Below, piece after piece: positions 14,789 through 24,395 of a DNA stretch of 64,000 nucleotides. The notes under the pieces are model-generated. The model worked only from the letters and a program-made list of their open reading frames with translations. It had not been told where the DNA came from and did no database searches. Origin of the DNA: Nocardioides sp. SYSU D00065 (GTDB lineage Bacteria > Actinomycetota > Actinomycetes > Propionibacteriales > Nocardioidaceae); contig NZ_JAFMSX010000003.1 in NCBI RefSeq assembly GCF_017916425.1, positions 248,001 to 312,000 on the forward strand, written 5' to 3'. The translations under genes and the position numbers were made by a program. The stretch's first letter is position 1. Each line of letters opens with the position of its first letter.

Positions 14789-16153
14789 ATGGCCGCACCC
14801 CCGCCGGCGACGCGCGACGTCGTCCCGCTGCGCCAGGCAGCACGCACCTGGTTCGCGATCTCCCTGCAGACCTTCGGCGGTCCGGCCGGACAGATCGCCG
14901 TCATGCAGCGCACGCTGGTGGAGGAGAAGCGCTGGATCGGCCAGCAGCGCTTCCTGTTCGCGCTGTCCTACTGCACCCTGCTCCCGGGACCGGAGGCGCA
15001 GCAGCTGGCGACGTACGTCGGCTGGTTGCTCAACGGCGTCCGCGGCGCGCTGGTCGCGGGGATCCTCTTCATCCTGCCCGGCGTCGTGGCGCTGCTCGTG
15101 CTGTCGGGCGTCTACGTCGCGTTCGGCGACACCACGGTCGTCGAGGCCCTCTTCCTGGGCCTGGCGCCCGCGGTGATCGCCATCGTGCTGCAGGCCGTCC
15201 TGCGCGTCGGGCGCAAGGGGCTCGGGCACCCGGCGCTGGTGGCGATGGCCGTGCTGTCGTTCGTCGCGTTGACCTTCTTCGGCGTGCCGTTCCCGGTGGT
15301 GGTGCTCGCTGCGGCCGCGCTCGGCTGGGGCATCGGGCGGCGGCTGCCCGGGCTCACCCGCCCGCCCGGGACGGTCGCCGCGGACGGCCCCGAGCCGCTC
15401 ATCAGCGACGACGCGCTGCACACCGAGCGGCCGTCGGGACGGCACGCGGCCACGACGCTCGTCCTGGGGTTGGTGGTGTGGTCCGCGCCGGTCGTCCTCG
15501 CCGCCGCCCTCTTCGGCCGCTCCAGCATCTTCGTCGACCAGGGGCTCTTCTTCTCCGGTGCCGCCGTGGTCACCTTCGGCGGTGCCTACGCCGTCCTCGC
15601 CTACGTCGCGCAGCAGGCCGTCGAGGTCTACGGCTGGCTCGCGCCGGGTGAGATGGTGCGAGGGCTGGCGCTCGCCGAGACCACGCCCGGACCGCTGATC
15701 ATGGTCGTCCAGTTCGTCGCCTTCGTCGGCGCCTACCGCGCGCCCGGCGAGCTGGACCCCTGGGTGGCGGCGGTCGTCGCGGCGCTGCTGACGACCTGGG
15801 TGACCTTCGTGCCGTGCTTCCTGTTCATCCTGCTCGGGGCGCCGTACGTCGAGCGCCTGCGGGGCAACCGCGACCTCGCCGCCGCGCTCGCAGGGATCAC
15901 CGCCGCGGTCGTCGGCGTGATCGCGAGCCTGGCCGTGTTCTTCGCGCTGCACACGCTGTTCGACCAGACCGGACGCGTCACGGCCGGGCCGCTGGACTTG
16001 GAGTACCCCCACCTGGACTCCGTGCAGTGGGCGGCCGTGGCGATCACCGCGCTCGGCTGCGCGCTGGTGTTCTGGCGACGGTGGTCGGTGCTCCGCACGC
16101 TGGGCGCGTGCGCGCTGGCGGGGATCGTGCTGGGGCTTGCCGGCGCGGCCTGA
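14789..16153 (+). CDS. chrA: Chromate transporter ChrA (two CHR domains)
   Basis: This 454-aa inner-membrane protein is the long type, with two homologous halves. The first has FGGPAGQIAVMQ and CTLLPGPEAQQLA. The second has TFGGAYAVLAYV and ETTPGPLIMVVQFVAF. The family exports chromate (or sulfate analogues) driven by the proton gradient. The ATG at 14789 begins just before the first helix. It ends 4 nt from the convergent HAD gene. With the CmtR/CDF pair it makes a small metal-resistance neighbourhood. Confidence 0.9.
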   Translation: MAAPPPATRDVVPLRQAARTWFAISLQTFGGPAGQIAVMQRTLVEEKRWIGQQRFLFALSYCTLLPGPEAQQLATYVGWLLNGVRGALVAGILFILPGVVALLVLSGVYVAFGDTTVVEALFLGLAPAVIAIVLQAVLRVGRKGLGHPALVAMAVLSFVALTFFGVPFPVVVLAAAALGWGIGRRLPGLTRPPGTVAADGPEPLISDDALHTERPSGRHAATTLVLGLVVWSAPVVLAAALFGRSSIFVDQGLFFSGAAVVTFGGAYAVLAYVAQQAVEVYGWLAPGEMVRGLALAETTPGPLIMVVQFVAFVGAYRAPGELDPWVAAVVAALLTTWVTFVPCFLFILLGAPYVERLRGNRDLAAALAGITAAVVGVIASLAVFFALHTLFDQTGRVTAGPLDLEYPHLDSVQWAAVAITALGCALVFWRRWSVLRTLGACALAGIVLGLAGAA

Positions 16154-16157
16154 CCGC

Positions 16158-16982
16158 TCAGGCGTCCTCGGGCAGGCAGCGCTGCGCGACGTAGGGGACC
16201 ACGTCGGCGATGGAGTCGACCACCTTGGTCGGCCGGTAGGGGAAGTCCTGCACCTGGTGCCGCTCGGTCGCCCCGGTGGCGACCAGGACGGTGCGCATGC
16301 CGGCCTCGAGGCCGCTAATGATGTCGGTGTCCATCCGGTCGCCGATCATCACCGTGGTCTCGGAGTGCGCCTCGAGCCGGTTGAGGGCGCTGCGCATCAT
16401 GAGCGGGTTGGGCTTGCCGATGAAGTACGGCGAGCGCCCGGTCGCGGTGCTGATGAGGGCGGCGACCGAGCCGGTCGCCGGCAGCATCCCGGCCGCGCTG
16501 GGGCCGCTGGGGTCGGGGTTCGTCGCGATGAACCGGGCGCCGTTGTTGATCAGCCGGATCGCGCGGGTGATCGCCTCGAAGGAGTAGGTGCGGGTCTCGC
16601 CGAGGACGACGTAGTCGGGGTCCTGGTCGGTCATCACGTAGCCGATGTCGTGCACCGCCGCGGTGAGCCCGCTCTCGCCGACGACGTACGCCGACCCGCC
16701 CGGGCGCTGGTCGTCCAGGAACTGCGCGGTCGCGAGCGCGGAGGTCCAGATGGCGTCCTCCGGCACGTCGATCCCGCTGCTGCGCAGCAGCCGGACGCGC
16801 AGGTCGCGCGGGGTGAAGATCGAGTTGTTCGTCAGCACGAGGAACGGCACGCCCTGCTCGCGCAGCGCCGCGATGAACTCCTTCGCGCCGGGGATCGGGT
16901 CCTCCTCGCGCACCAGGACGCCGTCCATGTCGGTCAGCCAGGTGTGCACAGGTCGCGGTTCGCTCACGGGCACATCGTCCAC
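16158..16982 (-). CDS. HAD-IIA family hydrolase (NagD-like)
   Basis: The product is 274 aa. Motif I is TDMDGVLV, motif II is VLTNNS, and motif IV is [17 protein letters not shown]. The large IIA cap lies between motifs II and III ([10 protein letters not shown] is typical). It is a cytosolic phosphatase for small phosphorylated compounds. The start is uncertain: GTG 16982 or GTG 16967 (SEPRPVHTW) are both possible and neither has a clear ribosome binding site. It lies 25 nt downstream of the MMPL gene. Confidence 0.85.
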   Translation of the reverse strand: MDDVPVSEPRPVHTWLTDMDGVLVREEDPIPGAKEFIAALREQGVPFLVLTNNSIFTPRDLRVRLLRSSGIDVPEDAIWTSALATAQFLDDQRPGGSAYVVGESGLTAAVHDIGYVMTDQDPDYVVLGETRTYSFEAITRAIRLINNGARFIATNPDPSGPSAAGMLPATGSVAALISTATGRSPYFIGKPNPLMMRSALNRLEAHSETTVMIGDRMDTDIISGLEAGMRTVLVATGATERHQVQDFPYRPTKVVDSIADVVPYVAQRCLPEDA

Positions 16983-17007
16983 CAGGCGTGCGGTGGGAGG
17001 CGAACCC

Positions 17008-19515
17008 TCACCGCCGCGCGTGCGTGCCCCCGTGGTCGGGCGAGGCCGCGCCCGGGTGGCTGCGCTCGAGCCTGGCGCCCTCCACGTCGACGTCCGGCAG
17101 GATCCGGTCGAGCCAGCGCGGCAGCCACCACGCCTTCTCGCCCAGCAGGTGCATCGCCGCAGGGATGATGAGCATCCGGACCACGAACGCGTCGAGCAGC
17201 ACGCCGAACGCCAGGCCGAACCCGATGGGCTTGATGGTCGCGTCGTGGGAGAACACGAAGCCGGCGAACACCGAGATCATGATGATCGCCGCGGCGGTCA
17301 CGACCGCCCGGCCGGCGTGCAGCCCGTGCTGCACCGCGACGCGCGCCGGGGCGCCGTGGGCGTACGACTCGCGCATCCCCGAGACGAGGAAGAGCTGGTA
17401 GTCCATGGCCAGGCCGAACAGGATGCCGGTGGCGATGATGGGCAGGAAGCTGAGCACCGGCCCGGGCTCGTGCACGCCGAACACGTCGGCGAGGAAGCCC
17501 AGCTGGAAGATCGCGGTGATGCCGCCGAACGCCGCGAGCAGCGACAGCACGAAGCCCAGGGTCGCGGTGAGCGGCACCAGGATCGAGCGGAACACGACGA
17601 CCAGGATGAGCAGGGACAGACCTACCACCAGGACGAGGTAGAGCGGCAGCACGTCGGCGAGCTGCTCGGAGATGTCGATGTTGGCGCTGGCGTTGCCGGC
17701 CACGCCGAGCTCCGCCTCGCCGCCGGCTGCGGTCTGCGGGGTCAGCTCGCGCAGCTCGTGGACGAGCAGCTCGGTCGACTCGCTGGAGGGCCACCGCTCA
17801 GGCACGACCTGGAACGCGAGCGACGTACGGTCCTCGGACGCGCCGATCGGCACCACCGCGACGACGTCGCCGACGTCGTGGATCGCCTGGCCGATGGCTG
17901 CCTGCTCGGCGAGCACCTCGTCCTCGGCGACGGCGGCGGGCAGGTCGGCGACCACGAGCAGCGGTCCGTTGAAGCCGTCGCCGAACTTCTCCGCCTGCAC
18001 CTGGTAGGCCCGGTAGCCCGACGAGTCGGGAGGCTGGGTGGAGCCGTCGGGCAGGCCCAGGCGCATCTGCGTCGCCGGTGCCGCGACCGCCAGCAGCGCG
18101 GCGATCCCCAGCGCCAGCACGGCCCAGGCCCGCGTGGTGCTCATCGGCCGGTCGCGCTCGGTGACGGCGTCGGCGCCGTCCCGCTCGCCGGCGGCGAGAC
18201 GCTCGCGCTCGCGCCGGCGCAGGATCCGGTTCCCGACCAGGGAGAGAATCGCCGGGGTCAGCGTGATCGCCATCAGGATTGCCACCAGGACGGCCACGGC
18301 GCCGACGGTGCCCATGAGGCCCAGGAACCCGACACCCGTCACGTTGAGCGCCAGCAGCGCGACGATGACGGTCACGCCGGCGAAGACGACAGCGTTGCCG
18401 GACGTGCCGTTGGCCAGGCCGATGGACTCGTGGAGCGCGGCGCCCTGCTTGAGCTGGCGCCGGTGCCGATTGATGATGAAGAGCGAGTAGTCGATGCCGA
18501 CGGCGAGCCCGAGCATGACGCCCAGCACCGGCGTGACCGAGACGAAGTCGACGATCCCGGAGAACGACAGCGACGCCAGGGAGGCGACCCCGACCCCGAG
18601 CAGGGCGGTCACCAGCGGCAGGGCGGCGCCGAGCAGGGTGCCGAGCATGACGGTGAGCACGATCGCGGCGATGACCACGCCCGCGATCTCGCCGGGGCCG
18701 AGGATGGACGGCACGGTCTGCGCGATGTCCTGCGAGGCGTGCAGCTCCACGCCGTCGACGCCCGCGTCGGAGACCAGGTCCTCGATCTCGGTCTTGGCCT
18801 CGGCGCTGACCTCGTTGATCGCCACGTCGAAGGTCACGTTGGCGATCGCCGCGCTGCCGTCCTCGGACACGGTGCGGTAGGGGGCGGACAGGCGGGACAC
18901 GGTGGCGCCCAGCTCGAGGGGGGCGGACCGCTTCTCCACCGCGGCACGCTGCCGGTCGAGCTCGGCCTGCCCGGCGTCGAGCCGCTGCTCGGCGGCTTCG
19001 AGCTGCGGACGGAGCTGGGCCAGCGTGCCGGCCGCCCGCGCCTGGGCGCGCTGCTGGGCGAGCGCCTCCCGGCCCGCGTCGATCTGCGCCTGTCCCGCGT
19101 CGAGCTGCGCGAGGCCCTCCTCGAGGCGACGCCGGCCGTCGGCGACCTGCTGCTCGGACTCGTCGAGCCGGTCCTGCGTGGCGAACGGGTCGGCCACCTC
19201 GGCGACGTCGTCCACCGCGGCGACGCGGTCGAACAGCTTTGCGAGCTCGCGCTTCTGGGCGTCGGTGAAAGGCGAGCCGTCCGTGGTCTCGACGACGATC
19301 GCGCCGTTGCCGCCGCCGGTGCCCTCGAAGTCGCGCTCGAGCTGCTGGGACACGCGGGTGGTGGGGGTGTCGGGCAGCGTGATGTTCGAGGACAGCGCGC
19401 CGGCGAACGACACGTACGTCACCGCGGTGACCGCCAGCAGCGCCAGCCAGGAGCCGATGACGGTCCAGTGGCGGCGGGCCGCGAAGCGACCGATGCGGTA
19501 GAGGAGCTCAGCCAT
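17008..19515 (-). CDS. MMPL-family RND-type exporter
   Basis: The product is 835 aa. There are two repeats of one helix, a large periplasmic domain and five helices; key motifs include [13 protein letters not shown] in the first half and [14 protein letters not shown] in the second. The first periplasmic domain has a ~90-residue heptad-rich stretch (about 105-195: [20 protein letters not shown] and similar), probably a coiled coil. The family exports lipids or drugs using the proton gradient. It lies 32 nt downstream of the TetR gene and is probably controlled by it. Confidence 0.9.
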   Translation of the reverse strand: MAELLYRIGRFAARRHWTVIGSWLALLAVTAVTYVSFAGALSSNITLPDTPTTRVSQQLERDFEGTGGGNGAIVVETTDGSPFTDAQKRELAKLFDRVAAVDDVAEVADPFATQDRLDESEQQVADGRRRLEEGLAQLDAGQAQIDAGREALAQQRAQARAAGTLAQLRPQLEAAEQRLDAGQAELDRQRAAVEKRSAPLELGATVSRLSAPYRTVSEDGSAAIANVTFDVAINEVSAEAKTEIEDLVSDAGVDGVELHASQDIAQTVPSILGPGEIAGVVIAAIVLTVMLGTLLGAALPLVTALLGVGVASLASLSFSGIVDFVSVTPVLGVMLGLAVGIDYSLFIINRHRRQLKQGAALHESIGLANGTSGNAVVFAGVTVIVALLALNVTGVGFLGLMGTVGAVAVLVAILMAITLTPAILSLVGNRILRRRERERLAAGERDGADAVTERDRPMSTTRAWAVLALGIAALLAVAAPATQMRLGLPDGSTQPPDSSGYRAYQVQAEKFGDGFNGPLLVVADLPAAVAEDEVLAEQAAIGQAIHDVGDVVAVVPIGASEDRTSLAFQVVPERWPSSESTELLVHELRELTPQTAAGGEAELGVAGNASANIDISEQLADVLPLYLVLVVGLSLLILVVVFRSILVPLTATLGFVLSLLAAFGGITAIFQLGFLADVFGVHEPGPVLSFLPIIATGILFGLAMDYQLFLVSGMRESYAHGAPARVAVQHGLHAGRAVVTAAAIIMISVFAGFVFSHDATIKPIGFGLAFGVLLDAFVVRMLIIPAAMHLLGEKAWWLPRWLDRILPDVDVEGARLERSHPGAASPDHGGTHARR

Positions 19516-19547
19516 GACGGGGCGGGCCTTTCAGGTGGGGGGAGGGG

Positions 19548-20204
19548 TCAGCCGGCGTGGCCGGAGCGGAGCAGGTGCAGCAGGCGGTCGAGGAGTCGGT
19601 CCCAGTCGGCGCGCGCGGCAGGGGGTACGTCGGCGCGGAGGTCCGGGTGCGCCTCGAGCCAGTGCCCCGCCAGGGCGGCGAGCCCGCTGGTGAGGAAGGC
19701 CAGCTCGAGCTCGAGGTCGAGGGGGTCGAGGTCGGGGAGCCGGCCCAGCAGCCGCTCGCGCAGCCGGCCGACGACGTGCTCGAACGCCGTACGAGCGATG
19801 CCGTCGGCCCGCTCGTCGCCCGGAGCCGGCCCGCCGAGGGCCTGGTGGATGGTGACGATGGCGGTGGGCAGGTCGACCCCGCGGGTCGCCTCGCACAGCG
19901 CGTCCAGCGCGGCGCGACCGCCCGCCGCGCCGGGTGGGAGGTCGACGAGGCCGCGGTCGACGGCCGCGAGGAGGTCCAGCGTCGCCTCGGCGAGGATCTG
20001 CTCGCACACCGCCACCAGGAGCTGGTCGAGGCCGGCGAAGTGGTTGAACACGGTGCGCCGCGAGACTCCCGCCAGCGCCGCCACCTGGTCGACGGTGAAG
20101 CCGTCGGCGCCGCGCTCGGAGGCGAGCGTCCGCGCGGCATCGACGATGGCTCGGTGCCGCTGGTCGCGGGCCCCCCTGCCGTCGTCGGCGCGCGCTGTGC
20201 TCAC
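19548..20204 (-). CDS. TetR-family transcriptional regulator
   Basis: The product is 218 aa with an N-terminal HTH of about 45 residues (FTVDQVAALAGVSRRTVFNHF) and a variable ligand-binding C-terminus. It is the first gene before the MMPL exporter, so it is probably its local repressor. A perfect 15-nt palindrome (20215-20229) lies 11 nt before the GTG start and is the likely operator. Confidence 0.88.
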   Translation of the reverse strand: MSTARADDGRGARDQRHRAIVDAARTLASERGADGFTVDQVAALAGVSRRTVFNHFAGLDQLLVAVCEQILAEATLDLLAAVDRGLVDLPPGAAGGRAALDALCEATRGVDLPTAIVTIHQALGGPAPGDERADGIARTAFEHVVGRLRERLLGRLPDLDPLDLELELAFLTSGLAALAGHWLEAHPDLRADVPPAARADWDRLLDRLLHLLRSGHAG

Positions 20205-20214
20205 CCGACAAGTG

Positions 20215-20229
20215 TTGCACTCAGTGCAA
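20215..20229. promoter_or_regulatory. Palindrome TTGCACTCAGTGCAA, probable TetR operator
   Basis: This perfect 15-nt palindrome (7-nt arms about a central C) lies 11 nt upstream of the tetR GTG start. Its size, symmetry and position fit a TetR-family autoregulatory operator. Confidence 0.6.
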
Positions 20230-20241
20230 ATCTGGCCGCCC

Positions 20242-20290
20242 CGGACGTCATACGGAGGGGCGACCGCCTGACCCGACCGTATGACGTCCG
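20242..20290. promoter_or_regulatory. 14-bp perfect inverted repeat with 21-nt spacing
   Basis: CGGACGTCATACGG (20242-20255) and its exact complement CCGTATGACGTCCG (20277-20290) lie between the tetR gene and the 31-residue peptide gene. Each arm also holds the palindrome GACGTC. It could be a second operator or a stem-loop; no run of T follows. Confidence 0.5.
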
Positions 20291-20398
20291 AGGGGGGACC
20301 CCGGACGCCGGTCGTGCCCTCGATCGGGTGAGGCGGTCGGATGGCGGCACGGCGCGGGGGTACCGGCCAGGCGTCCCGACGACCTCGAAGGAGCCCGC

Positions 20399-20494
20399 AT
20401 GTTCCTGTTCTTCAGCAACCGGCTCGGCTGCGCCACCTCGCTGCTGATCTCGGTCGCGATCACCGCGCTGCTGCTGGTGCTCTTCGTCCTCTAG
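20399..20494 (+). CDS. 31-residue single-helix membrane peptide
   Basis: ATG at 20399 follows a strong ribosome binding site (GAAGGAG, 6-nt gap). The peptide starts MFLFFSNRLGCATSLLISV and continues hydrophobic to the end, one membrane helix. From memory, similar short proteins with an N-terminal FFSNRLGC-like motif occur in other actinobacteria, which supports a real gene. Function unknown. It lies between the tetR promoter region and tRNA-Ser. Confidence 0.65.
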   Translation: MFLFFSNRLGCATSLLISVAITALLLVLFVL

Positions 20495-20545
20495 CCCCAG
20501 ACGCAGATCGGGCCGGTCCGCGAGGGACCGGCCCGATCAGTTGGC

Positions 20546-20636
20546 TGGCGGTGGCGGTGGGATTTGAACCCACGGTGGGTTTGACCCCACACATCATTTC
20601 GAGTGATGCACCTTCGGCCGCTCGGACACGCCACCG
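20546..20636 (-). tRNA. tRNA-Ser (anticodon CGA)
   Basis: The acceptor stem GGTGGCG pairs with CGCCACC (20630-20636 with 20550-20556). The discriminator is G, and CCA appears to be encoded (20546-20548). A long variable arm is present, as expected for class II tRNA-Ser. The anticodon loop CTCGAAA gives anticodon CGA at 20600-20602, reading UCG codons. The T-arm GGTTCAAATCC is canonical. Length is 91 nt including CCA. Confidence 0.95.
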
Positions 20637-20679
20637 CGCGGAACGATACCGGAGGCTGAGCGGGAGCCGGAAACCGGCG

Positions 20680-21144
20680 TCAGGCGGTGGGCCCGACGTA
20701 GCAGAGCATCCGGTAGTCGACGCCCTCCTCGATGGTGACGAAGCCGTGCCGCTCGTAGAACCGACGCGTGTCCTCGTCCACCTCGTCGACGTTGATGTGC
20801 ATCTCGGGGGAGCCGAGCTCGCGGACCAGGCGGCGGGACAGCTCGAGCAGCTGGGTGCCGATGCCGCGGTCGCGGCGCTCGGGCACGACGTAGAGCTCCT
20901 CGAGCTGGGAGACCGGGCCGTCGAACCAGATGGCCGGCCGCAGGCTCACGAGGGCGAACCCCACCGGCTCGGCGGCGTCCTCGGCGAGCACCGCCACGAT
21001 CTCGTCGAGGCGCAGCAGCCGGTCGAACCGGGCGGTGAGCACGTCGGCGTCGTCGGTCTCGGTGTCGAACTCGGTGTTGAAGTCCCACAGCAGCCGGGCG
21101 AGCACGGGTGCGTCGTCGACGCGTGCTCGGCGTACGGCGGTCAC
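20680..21144 (-). CDS. GNAT-family N-acetyltransferase
   Basis: The product is 154 aa. The acetyl-CoA binding motif A is VVPERRDRGIGTQLLEL, followed by EMHINVDEVDEDTRRFYERHGF, the typical beta-alpha end of GNAT proteins. The substrate is unknown. The GTG start at 21144 overlaps the tadA stop (GTGA), so translation is probably coupled in the order partner gene, tadA, acetyltransferase. Confidence 0.85.
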   Translation of the reverse strand: MTAVRRARVDDAPVLARLLWDFNTEFDTETDDADVLTARFDRLLRLDEIVAVLAEDAAEPVGFALVSLRPAIWFDGPVSQLEELYVVPERRDRGIGTQLLELSRRLVRELGSPEMHINVDEVDEDTRRFYERHGFVTIEEGVDYRMLCYVGPTA

Positions 21145-21623
21145 GGCAGGCGCTCGCGCTCGAGGCGGTGGGCGGCGAAGAAGTCGTCGAGCAGCGCGGT
21201 GGACTCGGCGGCGAGCACTCCGGCGACCACCTCGGGCCGGTGGTTGAGGCGGCGGTCGCGCACCACGTCCCACAGCGAGCCGACCGCGCCCAGCTTGTCG
21301 TCGTAGGCGCCGAACACGAGGCGGTCGACGCGGGCCAGCACGAGCGCGCCGGCGCACATCGTGCAGGGCTCGAGGGTCACGACCAGCGTGCAACCGGACA
21401 GTCGCCACTCGCCGCGCGTGGCCGCCGCGGCGCGGAGGGCGACGACCTCGGCGTGACCGGTGGGGTCCCCGTGCGACTCGCGGGTGTTGCGGCCGGTGCC
21501 GATGACCGTCCCGCCGGCGTCGACGACGACGGCACCGACCGGTACGTCGTCGCCCTCCAGCGCGACGCGCGCCTGGTCCAGGGCCAGCCGCATCGGCTCG
21601 TCCCAGGGTCCGCGACGGCTCAT
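21141..21623 (-). CDS. tadA: tRNA-specific adenosine deaminase
   Basis: The product is 160 aa. The zinc deaminase signature is HAEV (H57, E59) and PCTMC (C87, C90). TadA converts the wobble adenosine of tRNA-Arg(ACG) to inosine. The TLEPCTMCAGALVLARV block and FGAYDDKLGAVGS are typical of TadA and not cytosine deaminase. It overlaps the upstream TadA-associated gene by 4 nt and the downstream acetyltransferase gene by 4 nt. Confidence 0.93.
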   Translation of the reverse strand: MSRRGPWDEPMRLALDQARVALEGDDVPVGAVVVDAGGTVIGTGRNTRESHGDPTGHAEVVALRAAAATRGEWRLSGCTLVVTLEPCTMCAGALVLARVDRLVFGAYDDKLGAVGSLWDVVRDRRLNHRPEVVAGVLAAESTALLDDFFAAHRLERERLP

Positions 21624-22105
21624 GCGGAGGTGAGCCCGACGGCGTCGTCGAAGAGCTCGCCGAAGCCCAGGCGGCGCGCGACCTCGGACAGCATCTCGTC
21701 GGGATAGAGCTCGACGTCGTCGAGCAGGGCAGCCATCTCGATGGCGTTCAGGCCCAGGTCGCCGAGGAGGCCAAGGTCACCGGCCGGCTCCTCGACGTCG
21801 TCGTCCTCCGGCGGCGGCAGGTGCAGGAAGTCGATGGCCGACTTGGCCAGCTCCCACTCGTCGGCCGCGGTGACGTCGGAGAGCAGCACCCGGGTGGTCG
21901 ACCCCGCGACCCGCACCAGGACGAAGAAGTCCTCGTCGACCGCCACCATCCCGACCGCGCCCGACTCGCCGGAGACCTGCCGCAACGCGTGGGCGAGCGA
22001 CTCGACGGACTCGAAGGCGGGCGAGGCGATGTCCTGCAGCTCCCAGACCCCGTCCTCGACGAACGCGGCGAGCGCGAAGTCGACCTCACCGGCCTGCTCG
22101 GACAT
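21620..22105 (-). CDS. tRNA adenosine deaminase-associated protein
   Basis: The product is a 161-aa acidic protein. In actinobacteria a protein of this type ([17 protein letters not shown], later [20 protein letters not shown]) is commonly encoded directly before tadA, as here with a 4-nt overlap. Its biochemical role is unknown to me; a partner of TadA is the usual inference from context. ATG 22105 has GGGGAGGG upstream. Confidence 0.75.
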   Translation of the reverse strand: MSEQAGEVDFALAAFVEDGVWELQDIASPAFESVESLAHALRQVSGESGAVGMVAVDEDFFVLVRVAGSTTRVLLSDVTAADEWELAKSAIDFLHLPPPEDDDVEEPAGDLGLLGDLGLNAIEMAALLDDVELYPDEMLSEVARRLGFGELFDDAVGLTSA

Positions 22106-22226
22106 GGACCCTCCCCACGAGCGCTGCGGACCCGTCCAATGTCCCAGAAACACCCGGGTGCGCCAACCCTCTTTCGACCCCGACGGCCACGCAGGCGGCC
22201 ACGGGGTCGGGCTCGCGGTCGGCCAT

Positions 22227-22232
22227 TAGGGT
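22227..22232 (+). promoter_or_regulatory. -10 element TAGGGT of upp, leaderless type
   Basis: TAGGGT lies 7 nt before ATG 22240. It overlaps an alternative GTG (22231) and so favours the ATG as the real start. Confidence 0.55.
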
Positions 22233-22239
22233 GACCCCC

Positions 22240-22881
22240 ATGCGCCTGCACGTGGTGAACCACCCGCTCGTCTCGCACAAGCTGACCGTCCTGCGTGACC
22301 GGGACACCGACTCCCCGACCTTCCGCCGGCTGACCGACGAGCTCGTGACGCTGCTGGCCTACGAGGCCACCCGCGAGGTCCGCGTGGACCCGCTGGACAT
22401 CACCACGCCCGTCGGACCCACCACGGGCGTCTACCTCGCCCAGCCCAAGCCGATGGTGGTGCCCATCCTGCGCGCCGGCCTCGGCATGCTCGACGGCATG
22501 ATGCGGCTGCTGCCCACGGCGGAGGTCGGCTTCCTCGGCATGCTGCGCAACGAGGAGACGCTCGAGGCGTCGACGTACGCCGAGCGGCTGCCCGAGGACC
22601 TGTCCGGGCGCCAGTGCTACGTCCTGGACCCGATGCTCGCGACCGGTGGGACGCTGGCCGCCGCGATCCGCTTCCTCACCGACCGCGGCGCCGACGACAT
22701 CACGGCGATCTGCCTGCTCGTCGCGCCCGAGGGTGTCGACAACCTCGAGGCCGGGCTCCGGGGCCTCGACGTCCCCGTCACCGTGGTGACCGCGGCACTC
22801 GACGAGCGGTTGAACGAGAAGGGCTACATCGTCCCGGGCCTCGGCGACGCCGGCGACCGGCTGTACGGCGTCGCGCACTGA
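22240..22881 (+). CDS. upp: Uracil phosphoribosyltransferase
   Basis: The product is 213 aa. It makes UMP from uracil and PRPP (pyrimidine salvage). The PRPP-binding loop is [16 protein letters not shown], and the conserved start [16 protein letters not shown], the block [14 protein letters not shown] and the end [11 protein letters not shown] are all present. ATG 22240 was preferred over GTG 22231 because it gives the family's usual N-terminus and fits the -10 spacing. It is followed by family-A repeat array 2. Confidence 0.95.
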   Translation: MRLHVVNHPLVSHKLTVLRDRDTDSPTFRRLTDELVTLLAYEATREVRVDPLDITTPVGPTTGVYLAQPKPMVVPILRAGLGMLDGMMRLLPTAEVGFLGMLRNEETLEASTYAERLPEDLSGRQCYVLDPMLATGGTLAAAIRFLTDRGADDITAICLLVAPEGVDNLEAGLRGLDVPVTVVTAALDERLNEKGYIVPGLGDAGDRLYGVAH

Positions 22882-22914
22882 CCCTCGCTTGCCGCGCCTG
22901 GGCGGCCGGGCGGG

Positions 22915-23255
22915 GCGGTGCGTGAGCGACATTCGCAGCGCTCGGGATGTGGCTGGGGCACCGCTGGGGCGCGGGTTGCGCCGGGGTGGCCGGGGGCGGT
23001 GCGTGAGCGACATTCGCAACGTCCGGGATGTGGCTGGGGCACCGCTGGGGCGCGGGTTGCGGCCGGGGTGGCCGGGGAGCGGTGCGTGAGCGACATTCGC
23101 AGCGCTCGGGATGTGGCTGGGGCACCGCTGGAGGCCGGTTCAAGCGAGGCGGCCGGGCAGCGGTGCGTGAGCCACATCGCGAAGGCCTTCGATGTGGCTG
23201 GGACACCGCCAGGGGGAGGGCCTGCGCAACGTCCGCAATGTGGCTGAGCCACCGC
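22915..23255. repeat. Family-A palindrome array 2 (four units and a half unit)
   Basis: Complete 50-nt units lie at 22915-22964, 22996-23045, 23079-23128 and 23160-23209, with a right half only at about 23238-23255. Left arms read GCGGTGCGTGAGCGACAT or CCACAT, right arms ATGTGGCTGGGGCACCGC or close. Spacers are 31, 33 and 31 nt, and the first two resemble those of array 1 (TGGGGCGCGGGTTGCG...). The array fills the 389-nt gap between the convergent upp and lacI-type genes. No gene is seen there. Confidence 0.9.
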
Positions 23256-23270
23256 CCAGCAGGAGCGCCC

Positions 23271-24284
23271 TCAGCCCAGGGTGGAGCGGCGAGCGATGAG
23301 CTCGGGGGTGAAGGTCACCTGCTGGTGGACGTGGTCGGGGTCCTCGGCCTCGTCGAGGACGAGCTCGGCGGCGCGACGTCCGAGCTCCTGGCGCGGCTGC
23401 CGCACCGACGTCAGGGGTACGGCGGCGGCGCTGGCGTACTCGATGTCGTCGTAGCCCACGATGGCCAGGTCGCCCGGCACGCTGGCCCCGGACGTGCTGA
23501 GCTGCTGGAGCAGCCCCAGCGCGAGGAGGTCGTTGGCGCAGAAGGCCGCGGTCGGACGACGGCGCTTGCTGATGCCCATCACCCGCTCGCCGGCCGAGCG
23601 GCCCTCGACGACGGTGAGGCTCGCGGTGGGGACGATGGTCAGCTGGTCCTCGGGCAGGCCGGCGTCGGACCAGGCCCGGCGGGCGCCCTCGAGCCGGTCG
23701 CGCACCTGGCCGATGCTGTCCGGCCCTCCGATGAAGGCGACCCGCGTGTGACCGGTGTCGATGAGGTGCTCGACCGCGAGCCGGCCACCGAGCACGTCGT
23801 CGACGGCGACCGAGCAGAACTCGTCGTCGGAACGGGTGCGGTCGACGATCACGACAGGGGTGCCGTTGCGGCGCACCTCGGCCAGCGCGGCGGCGTCCGG
23901 GTCGACGGGCGTCACCAGGATCCCCTGCACCCGCTGCTCGACGAGGTGGGCGAGGTAGTCGCGCTCGCGCGCCGCGCGGTTGTCGGAGTGGCACATGAAC
24001 AGCGACAGCCCGGCGCCCTCGGCGGCCCGCTCCGCCCCTTCGGCGACGTCGGTGAAGAACGGGTTGCGCGCGTCGAGCAGGACGTAGGCGAGGGTCCGAC
24101 TGCGTCCGGCGCGCAGCTGTCGGGCAGACTCGTTGCGCACGAAGCCGAGGTCACGCATCGCCTGCTCCACCCGGGCACGTGTGTCCGGCGAGACCCGCTC
24201 GGGGCGGTTGAGCACGTTGCTGACCGTTCCCAGCGACACGCCGGCGCGTGCCGCGACGTCCTTGACCGACGAGGCCTTGGCCAC
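23271..24284 (-). CDS. LacI-family repressor of the rhamnose locus
   Basis: The product is 337 aa. The N-terminal HTH is VKDVAARAGVSLGTVSNVLN (about 7-26) with the hinge helix after RVSPDTRARVEQAMRDLGF. The rest is a periplasmic-binding-protein-like sugar sensor. It is divergent from the rhamnose transport and catabolic operon. Half-palindromic TTGAAAC sites occur at both its own start region and the operon's, so it is probably a rhamnose-responsive repressor that also controls itself. The GTG at 24284 has AAGGGGGAG upstream. Confidence 0.88.
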   Translation of the reverse strand: MAKASSVKDVAARAGVSLGTVSNVLNRPERVSPDTRARVEQAMRDLGFVRNESARQLRAGRSRTLAYVLLDARNPFFTDVAEGAERAAEGAGLSLFMCHSDNRAARERDYLAHLVEQRVQGILVTPVDPDAAALAEVRRNGTPVVIVDRTRSDDEFCSVAVDDVLGGRLAVEHLIDTGHTRVAFIGGPDSIGQVRDRLEGARRAWSDAGLPEDQLTIVPTASLTVVEGRSAGERVMGISKRRRPTAAFCANDLLALGLLQQLSTSGASVPGDLAIVGYDDIEYASAAAVPLTSVRQPRQELGRRAAELVLDEAEDPDHVHQQVTFTPELIARRSTLG

Positions 24285-24308
24285 CGTCTCCCCCTTGCGT
24301 CGCGTGCG

Positions 24309-24323
24309 TTGAAACGATCTGAA
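24309..24323. promoter_or_regulatory. Probable LacI-type operator at the repressor gene
   Basis: TTGAAACGATCTGAA is an imperfect copy of the operator at 24430. It sits just downstream of a -10-like TACGCT (24333-24328, minus strand), about where transcription of the repressor gene would begin, consistent with autoregulation. Confidence 0.45.
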
Positions 24324-24395
24324 GCGGAGCGTACGGCATGTGCCGCCTCGGCGGGCCGGTCGAGGAACGACTTGGGAGACACGCATGCGAACCCC

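Noticed and set aside
16645..20271. 1208-codon open frame on the plus strand
   Set aside because: It is antisense to the MMPL and TetR genes; its translation is Arg/Asp/Gly/His-biased and matches no family.
22175..22209. Regulatory dyad upstream of upp (CGACCCCG / CGGGGTCG)
   Set aside because: The 8-bp arms are GC-rich and such matches are frequent by chance here; nothing else supports it.
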